A DNA stretch of 64,000 bases, taken from NCBI GenBank assembly GCA_019914945.1, contig CM034105.1:7378001-7442000 (forward strand), written 5' to 3'. The position numbers and the translations under genes were made by a program. The number at the start of each line of letters is the position of its first letter. Positions within the stretch are counted from its first letter, which is position 1. This DNA comes from Typha latifolia. Lineage: Eukaryota > Streptophyta > Magnoliopsida > Poales > Typhaceae. The notes under the pieces are model-generated. The model was not told where the DNA came from, made no database searches, and worked only from the letters and a program-made list of their open reading frames with translations. Shown piece by piece: positions 1 to 10,768 of this stretch.

Positions 1-130
1 TTTGCGTTCTCTATTTTTGCGAACCTGATGCAGTTGTTCGCAAGGGCATTCGAACGCGACCTACATCAATTTTATTTTAATAAAAATAAACAACTAATGC
101 AATAAGAAAAGACTCTAACAAGGTGTATCA
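1..130 (-). repeat. Family A copy 1, partial 3' LTR
   Basis: The reverse complement starts TGATACACCTTG at 130, the same LTR start as in the other family A copies (9481, 39514, 33567). It includes the AT-rich stretch followed by the first GTTCGAA-type motifs. The rest of the LTR lies outside the window. Confidence 0.8.
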
Positions 131-408
131 CCCCACCACGCTTCTCCCACCTTGCCCTCAAAGTGTAAAAGTCGGGGAAACGCTCCAAAATGTCCGTCTC
201 CAACTCCCATGTAGCCTCATCGGATTTCTTGCCAAGCCATTCAACTAGAATCTCCATCTCTAATCTGGTACCATGACATCGTCGGCGCCTAGCAAGTACT
301 CAAAGTGGCTCTACGATCTTTGTCTCCTCCAATGGCTCCGGTAGAGCTAATCCAACAACCTCATGATCACCAATCCGCTCTCTCAGTAATGAAATATGGA
401 AGACAGGA
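131..408 (-). pseudogene. Gypsy integrase C-terminus and chromodomain fragment (copy 1)
   Basis: The minus-strand translation contains EILVEWLGKKSDEATWE, a typical chromodomain core of gypsy chromoviruses, which is thought to steer integration to modified chromatin. It is the C-terminal end of pol, and the frame runs past the pol end into the LTR. Upstream (higher coordinates) the coding sequence stops at 408, where a family B LTR begins with TGTAACAACC. The homologous stretch of copy 2 (9482-9770) continues uninterrupted. Confidence 0.8.
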
Positions 409-451
409 TGTAACAACCCAATCTTTAAAAAAAATAAAAAATAAAAAAATT

Positions 452-493
452 GGGCACGACGCGACCGGCCACACTGTGGCTGGCCTCGTGCCC
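452..493 (+). other. Hairpin near the family B LTR start
   Basis: An 8-bp perfect arm pair, GGGCACGA and TCGTGCCC, encloses a second arm pair (GGCCAC/GTGGCT) around a 3-base loop. Equivalent structures occur at 17088-17129 and 18049-18090, at the same distance from the TG terminus. Conservation across LTR copies suggests function in the LTR RNA or DNA, but this is inference. Confidence 0.6.
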
Positions 494-618
494 ATGCAAG
501 CTATGCATGCAGCTTGCATCCTGGGGGCACCACGTGCCCGCTACCGCTGCCGCAGCCTGTTGGCTGCGGCCAGCTGGCCGCAGCGAGCCCCGGCGCCGCC
601 GCAACCCCCTCCACCGCC

Positions 619-776
619 TCCTCTCTCTCTCTCTCTCTTTCTCTTTCTCTCTCTCTCTCTCTATCTATTTATCTCTCTCGGTCTCTCTCTCACTCCACTC
701 TCTCCACTATCTTTCGCACTCCTCAGCGGCGACGTCGGCCCACCGCCACCTTCCCGAAGCCGCCGCCACCAGTGAG

Positions 777-817
<41 letters not shown>

Positions 818-1225
818 CCCGAGCTCGTCGGAGCCGAGCCGCCGGCAAGAGGCCGGCCGCTGGCTGGCCAGCAGCAACCGGTACCCTCCCCGCCGGCCCG
901 AGTCCATAAGCTCCTCCCTCACCTTCTCTCTTTCTTCTCTTCCTCTTCTCTTCTCTTCCTCTTCTCTTCTTCTTCTTCTTCTTCTTCTTCTTCTTCTTTT
1001 GCTTCTTCTTCTTCTTCTTCCTCTTTCTTCTTCTTATTTCTTATTTCTATTTCTTCTTCCTTTCTTTTCCCTCAGCTCCCCTCCCCCTCTTCTTCTTCTC
1101 CTTCTCCCTTCTTCTTCTTCTTCTTCTTCTCCTCCTCCTCCTCCTCCTCCTTTTTCTTCTTCTTCTGCTTTCTTTCTTTTTCTTCTTCCTCCTCGGTTTT
1201 TACTTCTTCTTTTTTCTTCTCTGCA
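619..1225 (+). repeat. Polypyrimidine microsatellites (CT)n and (TTC)n in alpha LTR
   Basis: CT repeats at 619-695 and 780-814 are followed by a long TTC/TCC-rich run from about 920 to 1225. The plus strand is almost purely pyrimidine. Equivalent blocks occur at the same place in the other family B LTRs (4607-5040, 17269-17335, 18219-18610), so the tract is an LTR component rather than a chance microsatellite. Confidence 0.85.
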
Positions 1226-2580
1226 CAGTGCTGGGCTCGGCCCAGCATTGTAGCAGGCAGTGCTAGGCCAAGCCCAGCACTTATGGCAGATTTAATTAAT
1301 TTATTAATTAATTATTTTATTTATGTTATTTATTTAGGTATTTTTCTTCTTAATTAATGCAAATAGATTATTTAGACATTAACTATTTTAATAATATTAT
1401 ATATTCTTCAATATAATTTTATTAATGATAATTTTATAATTAATGATTAATTAGGTATAAATATACGTAAATACTTATATTTAATTATTTATTTATATAT
1501 CTATTAGATTAATAGATAGATTTGTAAATTATAATTATTAGATTTATATTCTAATACCCTCATCATATATATTTTAAGTATTTCTATTAATTTTATGATT
1601 ATTCTGCAACAAATAAAATACTAAGCTTATTTAGTTATTTATTTATTATTTTATCAAGTAAATACTACATTGTCCCTAATTAATCAAGATAGTGTATGAA
1701 TTATAAAATTAATTATAATTAGATCTTATCTATACTTATTTAGCCTTTTATTTTATTTTATAATTATATATTTAGAAATACTCTCATATAAAAGGAAAAG
1801 GGCCTCTTCTCCTTATGTTATAACTAATATTTTATAATAATACTAGAATTATAATATTTGAATCGTATCTATATTATAGACCTAGTTATGTAATCAAAAA
1901 TAAAGAAAAGTGATTCTAAACCTAATAAACCTTTATAATTTAAATGAATTAATTCTAATTAGATAAACGGCTAACATCATGCTATTTAAATATTTCAGAT
2001 CCCGAACCCCTTATTTGAGACCCCGTGGACCTTGCTAGCAATGAGTGTCACTCGGTTATCTGATGGACATGAGAGATGCGTGGTTTGTGTCTTCTGATCA
2101 AACTGTGAGTAATCTTATCCCCTAGATGCTTTTCTCAAATTAGGATATATTATATCTTATGTACACGCATGTTTTGGCCTCCAGCATGATTATATGATTT
2201 TATCTAGAGAAGATTTCAGTCAAACATATTTTATCATCCATTTGATTAGGCTGATCTGAGATATGAGTACATTGGTGATATATCGAGATGATTATACTGT
2301 TATGGTTTTTATGTCGGGATAATCTCTATCATGAGTATGCATGTGATAAACTAGCAAAAGTATACATGTGTTAGATACATGTTTGGAGTCGACATTGCAT
2401 CATTTTTCTCTTAGCTTCTTTACCACCTAAATTCCTGAGTTGCATAATTTGTTGTCGTACTGGATACATGCATATGATTTATCATGTATAGGAAATCATA
2501 AAAGTACATGTGTATGTGATGTGATGTGATGTGATATGATGTGATGGCTGGAACAGTATCTGGTCCGGACTGGTACTGGA

Positions 2581-2808
2581 CATACTCTTAGCGTATGGTA
2601 GAGTATGGTGATGGCTGATGGTTGTACTCTTAGCGTATGATAGGGTACAACTATCACTGATATACCCTTAGCGTATGGCAGGGTATGATTACTTTTTTTG
2701 AGATACCCTTAGCATATGGCAGGGTATAATTTATCCATAGAGATACCCTTAGCGTATGGCAGGGTATGATTCATCTACAGAGATACTCTTAGCGTATGAC
2801 AGGATATG
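2581..2808 (+). repeat. Array of six short hairpin units in alpha LTR
   Basis: Six variants of a unit around CCTTAGCGTATGGCAGGG lie at about 2581, 2623, 2661, 2702, 2742 and 2782. In the best units the arms ATACCCT and AGGGTAT can pair around an 11-base loop. The beta LTR at 6330-6390 has only two such units, so copy number differs between subtypes. Confidence 0.75.
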
Positions 2809-3034
2809 CTCTGAGCTTATGACATGTTGTGTATCGAGTTTGGGGCCGGGTACCGTAGTCCAGCATGGTGGATGATATTCAGAGTTGAGACGGTTGATTG
2901 TGATAGTGAGAAATATGTGGATTATATCTAGCTCTGACATATACGATTATCTAGTGGTTGGCATGCATCATGCATCATCATTGATTTGACCAGTTTCATT
3001 ATTATTATATATGATATGTCGTTATATTCGGCAT

Positions 3035-3719
3035 CTCTCTAAGAAAGCACCTCAAGTACTGCTCAATGCCTCGATTGACCACCTCGGTTTGGCCGTCCGT
3101 TTGTGCATGGTAGGCCAAAAAAAGTTCAATAGAGTCCCCTGTAATCTAAAATCTCCGTCCAAAAGTCACTCATAAATACATGATCACAATCCAAACCTAT
3201 CGTGCATGGTATGCCATGCAACCGAGCAGCATTTCTAACAAAAATTTCAGCCACTTACTTAGCTGAAAATAAATGTGACAATGCAGAAAAGTGTGCATAC
3301 TTACTCAAACTGTCAACCACTACATAAATAACAGAATAACCACATACCAGGGGAAGACCCTCTATGAAATCCATAGAAATGTCTTCCTAAACACGATCTG
3401 ATATAGGTAAAGGTAAAGGCTATAGTAATCCGGCTAGTTTCAATGTGGTTGCCTTAGCCCTTTGATAGACTTCGCAAGCACGGACAAAACTCCTCACATT
3501 TCGCCTCAATCCTAGCCATGTGCAACTCTGAGATATCCTCCTACAAGTCCTCAAGACACGCTCATGACCAGCCTCTGGAGTTTGGTGACAGTGCTCCAAC
3601 AATTTCTGCTGCAATCCATCATTTGCGGACACCCGAATGCATCTGCGGTCCAGCAGCAAACCGCCTCGATTCTCTGACTCTAGATGGCGCTTCGGATCAT
3701 CCAACACCTTTTGTAACAA
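3035..3719 (-). pseudogene. Gypsy integrase fragment (copy 1)
   Basis: The minus-strand translation at 3420-3719 includes an HCHQTPEAGHERVLRT zinc-binding segment followed by VRACEVYQRAKATT, the usual HHCC region of Ty3 integrase. The catalytic core downstream (3035-3420) is broken by frameshifts and joined at 3034 to a truncated LTR, so the C-terminal part is lost here and reappears, after a gap, at 131-408. Confidence 0.8.
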
Positions 3720-3720
3720 T

Positions 3721-4426
3721 CTATTTATCTAGGCCAAATGTACATGCATACCTCAGCTCGTCAAGGAAAGGAAAGGTAGGAGAAGAATAGGCTGCGAGCT
3801 CGACAGTATCGGGTTGGCGCGATAGTGCATCCGTCGCTCTATTTTCCGTTCCCTTCTTGTATTGGATTTCATAATCATACCCCAGCAATTTGGTGACCCA
3901 TCTCTGCTGTGCTGAAGTGTGTATACGCTGTCCCATAGAGTATGAAAGGCTCCTTTGATCAATTCGGATAATGAATCGCCTACCAATCAAAAAAGACCTC
4001 CACTTTGTCACTGCATGCGGAATTGCCATCTCTCTCTCATAAATCTATAATTGCTGAGATTTTTGTGATAAAGCCTTGCTAAGCTAGGCAATGGAACATC
4101 CTCCTTGCATTAGTACAGCTCCTATGCCAACTCCCGACGCATCACATTCCATAATGAACTCTTTGGTGAAGTCCGGTAGTGCTAAAACGGGTGCCTTCGT
4201 CATTGCTGTTTTCAGTTTTTCAAAGGCTGAAGTGGCTTCATCCATCTATCTAAAAGAGTCCTTCAACAAAGAAGTGAGAGGAGCAGCGATCTTGCAATAT
4301 TCGGTAATAAAACAGCGATAGTATCCGGTCAGCCCAAAAAATCCTTTGAATCCTGTGGTAGTAGTAGGAATAGGCCAAGCGGTCCTGCATTCAACCTTTT
4401 GAGGATCCACCGCTACACCTGCCGCT
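3721..4426 (-). pseudogene. Gypsy RNase H fragment (copy 1)
   Basis: The minus-strand reading shows the end of RNase H with VTKLLGYDYEIQYKKG and a DALSRQPDT motif, typical of the RNase H to integrase junction. It continues upstream into the RT/RNase H spacer that ends at the 4432 LTR insertion. Stops interrupt the frame around 4030-4090. Confidence 0.8.
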
Positions 4427-4606
4427 AAGATTGTAAAAACCCAAGGTTAAAAATAAAATTCTGCACTGCATGGCACGACAGCTCGTGCCATGCAGTGGCA
4501 GCGGAGATGGGCGCCACGCACCCCAAGCGTCGGCTCAGCCAACCTGGCCGACCCAACTAGAGCGGTGGGCCCCTGCCCCTGCCGCCGCCGCAGCCCCCCT
4601 CCCCAC

Positions 4607-4780
4607 CGCTTCTCTCTCTCTCTCTCTTTCTTTCTCTCTCTCTCTCTCTCGGATTCATTCTCATCTTCCTCTCTTTCTCTCTCTCTCTCAAAAACACCCC
4701 TTCTCTCTCTCTACTCGCTTCCGTCGCCACCTCCACTAGCGTCGGTGAGCTTCCCTCCATCTCTTTCTCTCTTTCTCTCT

Positions 4781-4826
<46 letters not shown>

Positions 4827-5040
4827 TTCTACCTCTCTCTCTCTATCTCTCTTTCTCTCTTTGTCGGCTTTCTCTCAGATCGCTGGAGGATTAAGCCGTC
4901 GGCGAGAGGCCGGCCGCTGAGTGGCCACCAGCGGCCGCACCCCTCCCCCATGGCCCAACCTTCTTCTTCTTTCTTCTTCTTTCTTCTTCTTCTTCTCCTT
5001 CTTCTCTTTCTTCTTCCTCTCCTCCTCCTTCTTCTTCCCT
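4607..5040 (+). repeat. Polypyrimidine microsatellites in beta LTR
   Basis: CT repeats at about 4607-4690, 4760-4830 and up to 4868 are followed by TTC-rich sequence at 4961-5040. Several reading frames cross it on both strands, but they are low-complexity Ser/Leu or Arg/Glu strings and are not called as genes. Confidence 0.85.
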
Positions 5041-5065
5041 TCTCTCCTCTGGCTGCACCCCGCAA

Positions 5066-5158
5066 GGGGTGCTGGGCTTGGCCCAGCACCCTTGCAGCGC
5101 CAAGCGCTAGGCTCGGCCCAGCGCCTTACTGTGCATGGTGCTGGGCTGAGCCCAGCAC
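5066..5158 (+). repeat. Cluster of GTGCTGGGC/GCCCAGCAC inverted repeats
   Basis: Three short palindromes occur in 93 bp. Two are of the form GTGCTGGGCT-n-GCCCAGCAC, at about 5068 and 5137, with a related one at about 5108. Related copies lie at 1230-1280 in the alpha LTR and a weaker one at about 18614. They mark the boundary between the polypyrimidine tract and the AT-rich part of the family B LTR. Confidence 0.65.
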
Positions 5159-7326
5159 TATATATAATTATATATAATTATATATATATATATGCACAAT
5201 TAGTTTAGCTTAGTTAATTTAATGTATTTAGGTTATATAAATTAAATATAATTATATCATAGTTAGTATATAGTTCTAATTATATCATGTTTAGCAAAAT
5301 ACATGCAATATAAATTACTATTTTAATCCTAAGTAGGTAATAGTAATTATTAGGGTTATGTACGTATATTTTTACGTAATTAATTGCAGTAACTTAATTC
5401 TTATTTTCTTAATTATCAAAGAGAATAATAGACAGATAAATTATATTTTAAATACACTATTAAATAATATAATTATGATTAATAAATAACAAAAACAAAT
5501 ACAGAAATGAAGAGTACATAATTACAACAAGAAACTATCCTTTTGTCGGGTTAATTTTAATTAATAGAAAGACTGACATATTTGTTATAAATAATTTCAG
5601 ATCCCGACCCCCCTGTTCAAGATCCCGTGGACTTAGCTATCGAAGCGTGATCATTATCGTAGCAGCATGAACGAGTGGTGGTTTGGTATTTGCAATGGTG
5701 TGAGTAGTCTTATCTCCTAGACGCCTTTCTCAAATTAGGCTATATTATATATTATGTACATGCATGTTTTGGCCTCCAGCATGATTACAGTCGAGCATAT
5801 TTTATCATGCATTTGATTATGCTGATCTGGAATATGAGTACATTGGTGATATATATATATATATATATGATTAGAGATGATTCTATTGTTATGATTGATT
5901 ACCAAGTTGATCTGTAGCATGAGTATGTATGTAATAGATTAGCATGAGTATGCATGTGTTGACGATACAGTTGGAGACTACATTGCATCATTTTCTCTTG
6001 ATTCCTATTCCACCTAAATTCCTGTTATGCATTGACTTGTTATCGTACTGGATATATGCATTTGATCTGGCATTTAGAAAGAAAGCATGAAATATGATTG
6101 ATAGGATAGTTGATAGAAAGCGTGAGGATACCCAAGTGGGCGCAAGGATTAGGACGCGCTTGGTGGATGATTGATCGCTCGACATAGTCGCGATCCTGTT
6201 GGCCTTACGTCCGAGATCGTCAGTCTGTGTGCGCAGTAGACATTCGGACACATGTCGTTCGCCATGGCATATGTGGCGAACTATCCCCACGAGATTTCTA
6301 TCAGCTAGAAGGGTGCCCGGTCTGGATGGATGTTGATACCCTTAGCGGATGGCAGGGTATGATTATATTTGAGATACTCCTTGCAGATGGCAGAGTATGC
6401 TCTGAGCCTTCGGGCATGATGTTGAGACCGGGTACCGGGTGTTGACTGTGCACAGTAGTCTACTATGATGATATTATACTGAGATGTTGGTGATGATCGT
6501 GATATTGAGAAATCCATATGATTTCATTATTATCTTACATACCTAATTATTGAGTAGTCAATATACATCATATATGATCACATTTGATATCATAACATTG
6601 TCATAGTCGGCATGCATCATATATCATATTTGAGAGGGAGTTATGATGATCAGATGACGTGGTGACCTGTTTATTTATTGTTGAGGATTATGTATTCTTA
6701 TATATAACATGTTATCTATATTTCATTTATGTTTTATTGAGGACACATTCATTTACTCATTCATGACATGATACTTTTTCTGATTCATATTATCCAGTAC
6801 TTGATTTACTCTCTGTTTGGCATCACTAATTCGGGGTAAGGTCTATTCACTAAGCCTTTAGCTCATGACTCTCTTGTTTTCTCTTTTTCAAAAACCCAAG
6901 TGAACGAGAGGAGCAGGATACTCCCTTAGAGGTCTTGCCGGTGAGTGAGGAGTAGAGTATGGTTAATGTTATACGCCAGATGAGTTATCTTATTTGATGT
7001 AATAGTTGACATCCTCCAAAGTGTATATGTATCATTGTCTTATATTTTAGCAGGTGACATTGTACTTGTATAATTATGTATATACCACCGTTGTGTATAT
7101 GTAGTTATGAAAAGCTCTTGATGATGTGTTATGGCCTGTGTGGAGCCCATGTAGGGTTACTTGTATGCTATTGACAATTAGACTTGAGTTATTCTTAGTT
7201 TAAATGTTGTGGATAAAATCATGATGTTACTACAGATTTATTTGATTGTCAGTATGGGCTCGTGCCATGCACGTGCCGTGTGGGCTCGTGCCATGCACGT
7301 GTTTAGAGTTTGGGTGTCACAGAGAT

Positions 7327-8230
7327 GATGTGGCCTAAATACTCCACTTGTGGTACTCCCCATAGGCACTTGGACTTCTTGATCTTCAATTGATTTTGCT
7401 TCAACAAATTCAGCACATCCTTCAAATGCGGCCAATGCTCCAATTCAGTACTGCTATACACCAAAATATCGTCAAAAATTACCAAGACATATCTTCGCAA
7501 GAGAGGACAAAATATATCATTCATGACAGCTTGAAAGGTAGTTGGAGCATTGGTGAGACCAAAAGGCATCACCCGGAACTCGTAATGCCCGTCCGAAGTT
7601 CGAAATGCAGTTTTGTGCACATCCGCCGAGTGAACTCTAATTTGATGATACCCAGCCCTCAAACTTGTTGAACATGGTCGCCTCTGCAAGCTCGACCAGC
7701 AGCTCCTCTATGACTGGAATGGGATACTGGTCCTTGACGGTGACAGCGTTTAGTGCCTAGTAGTCGACACAAAAACGCCATGTCCCATCTTTCTTTTGCA
7801 CCAATAGCACGGTCGATGAGTAAAAACTATGACTTGGTTGTATGAGGCCATGCTCCAACATCTCGGCTACCATCATGGAAATAACTTCTTTTGGCACATG
7901 TCGATACTGATATGACCTCACGTTTGCCGGTGCAGCCCCAGATATAATCTCTATGTAATGGTCTATCGTTCGCCTTGGTGGCAACTCCTTTGGTTCCTCA
8001 AACAATCCAGCAAATTTATCGAATAAATTAGACTACTCTATGGTAGTATCTGGACTCATTTGAGGTTCATCTCTTACTAGTCCTAACTGAAGAAGATAGG
8101 CCAAATCACTTGCACGAGGTAGTCCCACCATCGGCTGCATCGCAGGAATTGGCGGAGAATGAATGCCATCAAGCCGCACATCTTTGTTTCCTTGTTTAAA
8201 TTTCATCCACATGCTCTAGAAATTAAATGT
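7327..8230 (-). pseudogene. Gypsy reverse transcriptase (copy 1)
   Basis: Minus-strand frames show CVDY (about 7757), the GYHQIRVH segment, PFGLTNAP and the catalytic FDDILVYS box, in order, as in Ty3 RT. Frames shift near 7690 and 7757 and a stop interrupts the CVDY region. The fragment is cut on its C-terminal side by the solo LTR at 7321 and continues beyond it at 4426. Confidence 0.85.
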
Positions 8231-8599
8231 GACGTGTCCCAAACTCTATAACCACTGAGTGCCAAGGTCAATGTTCGCTCCTCCCAGCGCTAATGGATAC
8301 ACGTCCATAATAATGTCGTGTCCTTGCACTCGTATACCGACCCGGCGACACAAGCTCTCTACCTTAAGCTTCGTGCCGTCTCCAATAGTAACATCAAACC
8401 CCGTGGTCAGTTCAACATCCAAGCCCAATCTCCTCACTAGCCTCTCACCTAGAAAGTTGTGTGTACTCCCCGAATCGATGAGGATATGCATACAATGCTT
8501 GCTAACGAGTCTGTCTACCCGCAATGTCCTCAGCACAGAAGTACCCAAATATGCATGCATCGATATTTCAACTTGGATATCTTCCTCTGCACACTCCTC
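8231..8599 (-). pseudogene. Gypsy aspartic protease (copy 1)
   Basis: The minus-strand frame 8246-8560 contains HILIDSGSTHNFL, the DSG active-site motif of plant gypsy proteases. The tail ends in LGTQWL and the RT linker follows. Homology to copy 3 extends up to about 8598, where the copy 2 LTR begins. Gag is missing on this side. Confidence 0.85.
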
Positions 8600-9481
8600 T
8601 GATAAGTTGTCAAACTAAAGATCGACTAAGGAACAATTCCTTCTAGATCTGGATGGAGTATAGGAATTAGTCCGCACAACCGTGGGAAAATATTTTTCAA
8701 ATATTCTACGATAGTTAGAAAATTACGAAACTAAAGTGGATTCGATTTGTAATTTTCTGATCAACAACTTTCATATTTATACCTTTCATAGATTCGAATT
8801 GCAATTGGGACGAAAATACAGAATAACGTGGGTGATGGTGGTGGTGATAGGTGGAGTGGATGTTAGGGATATTGATGGGTATGGAGATGAAGGTGCATTG
8901 TGGCTGTGATTTAAGGATATAGACGAAGGAACGAACCGGTCGAGATCCCAAAGAAGAGGGGTGGCTTGACAGTTGAGAGAGATTAGAAGTTAGGAGAAAC
9001 CTTGCAAACAGTAGAGGTGGAAGGATGGTGAAGAGGGAGGAGGGAGACTAGGGTAGATAGATGATAGAGAAACAAGAAATCAATTTTCCAATAGCATAAT
9101 GAATTTGGCTATCATCCACATATATATAGAGGCTAGCCAACAAGTCCTAAAATAATAAGTAACCCTAATTCTAGAAGATTCCTGCCGAACACGTTCGAAT
9201 GTGCCCGATCGCATTCGAACACGCCTGATCGCATTCGAAGGCACAAAAGACGTTCTTTGTATGTGCGAATGCGATGCAGGCGTTCGAACGCAGAAGTTCG
9301 AACTTGTCCGACTGCGTTCGAATGCATAATATGCGTTCTCTATATTTGCGAACATGATGCAGGCATTCGCAAGGGCGTTCGAATGCGACCCCACCTACGT
9401 TCGAACACAATTTACAAGAATTTTATTTTAATGAAAATAAATAACTAATGCAGTAAGAAAAGATCCTAACTAAATGTATCA
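8600..9481 (-). repeat. Family A copy 2, 3' LTR
   Basis: About 882 bp. The reverse complement starts TGATACATTTAG at 9481, preceded internally by a purine-rich run (GGTGGGGGAAG) that can serve as PPT. Positions 9180-9415 hold eight TTCGAA motifs, one inside a perfect GCGTTCGAACGC palindrome (about 9281). Confidence 0.85.
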
Positions 9482-10010
9482 GCCCATCACGCTTCCCCCA
9501 CCTTGCCCTCAAGGTAAAAAAATCCGGGAAACACTCTAAGATATCATTCTCCAACTCCCATGTCGTCTCATCGGATGGCTTACCAAGCCACTCAACTAGA
9601 ATCTCCATCTCCAATCTGGTACCATGTTGTCGTCGACATCTAGCAAGTTCACGAACTAGCTCAACGATCTTTGTCTCCTCCAATGGCTCTGGTAGAGCTA
9701 ATCCAACGATCTCATGATCTCGAATCTGCTCCCTCAACAATGAAACATAGAAGACTGGATGCACTCTCGACCCCACCGGTAGCTCCAAACGATATGCAAC
9801 CGGACCAATATGCTCCAACACCCGAAATGGTCCAAAGTAGCGATGAGCTAACTTTTGGTTACGCATTGGACGCAAGGTCACCTGTCGATATGGTTGCACC
9901 ATCACAAACACACAACTGCCAAGGTCAAACTCCTGCTCCATATGGCTACAATCATAAACTTGCTTCATGTAGTTTTGAGCAAGTTTAAGATGAGCACGCA
10001 ACCTCCTCAA
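9423..10010 (-). pseudogene. Gypsy integrase C-terminal region with chromodomain (copy 2)
   Basis: An open 195-codon frame. In order it shows a basic GPFRVLEHIGPVAYRLELP segment of the integrase C-terminal domain, the VHPVFYVSLL motif that ends integrase in plant gypsy elements, then EILVEWLGKPSDETTWE, the chromodomain core. The last part of the frame overlaps the 3' LTR. It is the best-preserved chromodomain in the window. The upstream integrase lies in another frame, so it is only part of a broken polyprotein. Confidence 0.85.
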
Positions 10011-10760
10011 TGTGGCGTCTCTATCATCAACGCTAAGTTCACCTCCGTCCGATCTGCCAATGACACTGGATCATAAGCGCGTAACGTCGGAGTCGTGCAT
10101 CCATACACCACCTCAAATGGAGTCATGCCAATGCTGCTAGGGTAGGCGGTGTTGTAAGACCACTCCGCCCACGGTAAGAACTCCAACCATCGCCTCAGCA
10201 TCTCTCTAACAAAGCACCTCAAGTAATGCTTAATGCCTCGATTGACCACTTTTGTTTGGCCATCCGTCTGTGGATAGTAGGCCAAACTAAAGTTCAATTG
10301 AGTCCCCTGCAATCTAAGAAACTCCATCCAAAGTCGCTCATAAATAAACGATCATGATCCGAGACAATCGTGTGTGCATGCCATGTAACCGAACAACATC
10401 TCTAACAAAAATTTCAGCCACCGACTTAGTTGAAAATGGATGTGACAATGCCAAAAAATGTGCATACTTGCTCAATCTGTCAACCACCACAAAAATAACG
10501 GAATAACCACATACCAGCGGAAGACCCTCTATGAAATCCATAGAAATATCTTCCCAAACACGGTCCGATATAGGTAAAGGTTGTAGTAATCCTGCAAATT
10601 TCAATATGGTTACCTTAGCCTTTTGACAGACTTTGCAAGCACGGACAAAACTCCTCCAATCCCGCCTCAATCCTGGCCATATGCAACTCTAAGATATCCT
10701 CCTATAAGTCCTCAAGAACCCTCATGACCAGCCTCTAGAGTTTGGTGGAAGTGCTCCAAC
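10007..10760 (-). pseudogene. Gypsy integrase core (copy 2)
   Basis: Minus-strand frames 10338-10670 and 10007-10327 show VRACKVCQKAK (zinc-binding end), [11 protein letters not shown] with the first catalytic Asp, VVDRLSKYAHF, and YPQTDGQTKVVNRG with the catalytic Glu region replaced by Val-Val. A frameshift separates the two halves near 10330, around the second catalytic Asp. Confidence 0.85.
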
Positions 10761-10768
10761 AATTTCTA

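Larger units (their letters stand above)
409..3034 (+). mobile_element. Family B LTR, alpha subtype, 3'-truncated
   Basis: It starts TGTAACAACCC at 409 inside family A integrase. It contains in order a hairpin near the start, a CT then TTC polypyrimidine block, GGGCTCGGCCCAGC palindromes (1230-1280), a long AT-rich stretch (1290-1990) and an array of short hairpins (2581-2808). It ends at about 3034 without the usual CA terminus. The next bases belong to family A integrase, matching copy 2 from about 10197. About 0.7 kb of LTR end plus about 430 bp of target is missing. A sister LTR of the same subtype starts at 18001. No coding region is present, and serine/leucine-rich frames over the microsatellites are not genes. 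Confidence 0.8.
4432..7321 (+). mobile_element. Solo LTR of family B, beta subtype, with target-site duplication
   Basis: It begins TGTAAAAACCC and ends GGGTGTCACA, about 2.89 kb. It is flanked by 4427-4431 aagat and 7322-7326 gagat; the uninterrupted family A sequence at 11595 reads gaaat there. Family A RT resumes directly on the right. Contents are a hairpin with GGCACGA/TCGTGCC arms (about 4470-4500), CT/TTC tracts, GGGCT-GCCC palindromes, an AT-rich block, two hairpin units and a GC-rich end with repeated gtgccatgcacgtg. No PBS or PPT adjoins it, so it is a solo LTR left by LTR-LTR recombination. Confidence 0.85.
1..8599 (-). mobile_element. Ty3/gypsy family A copy 1 (chromovirus), split and 5'-truncated
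   Basis: This is a minus-strand chromodomain gypsy element. Reading leftwards it has protease (8231-8599), reverse transcriptase (7327-8230), RNase H (3721-4426), integrase (3035-3719), integrase C-terminus with chromodomain (131-408) and the first part of the 3' LTR (1-130). Two family B LTRs interrupt it at 409 and 4432. Comparison with copy 2 shows that about 430 bp of integrase is missing at the first insertion. Gag and the 5' LTR are absent because the element stops where copy 2 begins at 8600. The remaining frames carry stops and it cannot be autonomous. Confidence 0.85.

Noticed and set aside
450..1357. Long Ser/Leu- and Pro-rich open frames on the plus strand
   Set aside because: They are translations of CT and TTC microsatellites in an LTR. 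All three frames are open for the same reason and no domain is present.
2581..2808. Possible CRISPR-like array
   Set aside because: Repeat units diverge, spacers are not unique cassettes, the context is a plant LTR, and no cas genes exist.
4470..5208. Several open frames on both strands, including Arg/Glu-rich ones on the minus strand
   Set aside because: Same microsatellite effect in the beta LTR; the minus-strand versions are simply the complement.
9080..9448. Short overlapping frames with Cys/Arg-rich repeats in family A LTRs
   Set aside because: Products of the palindromic motif array; the same frames appear in both strands and in every LTR copy.
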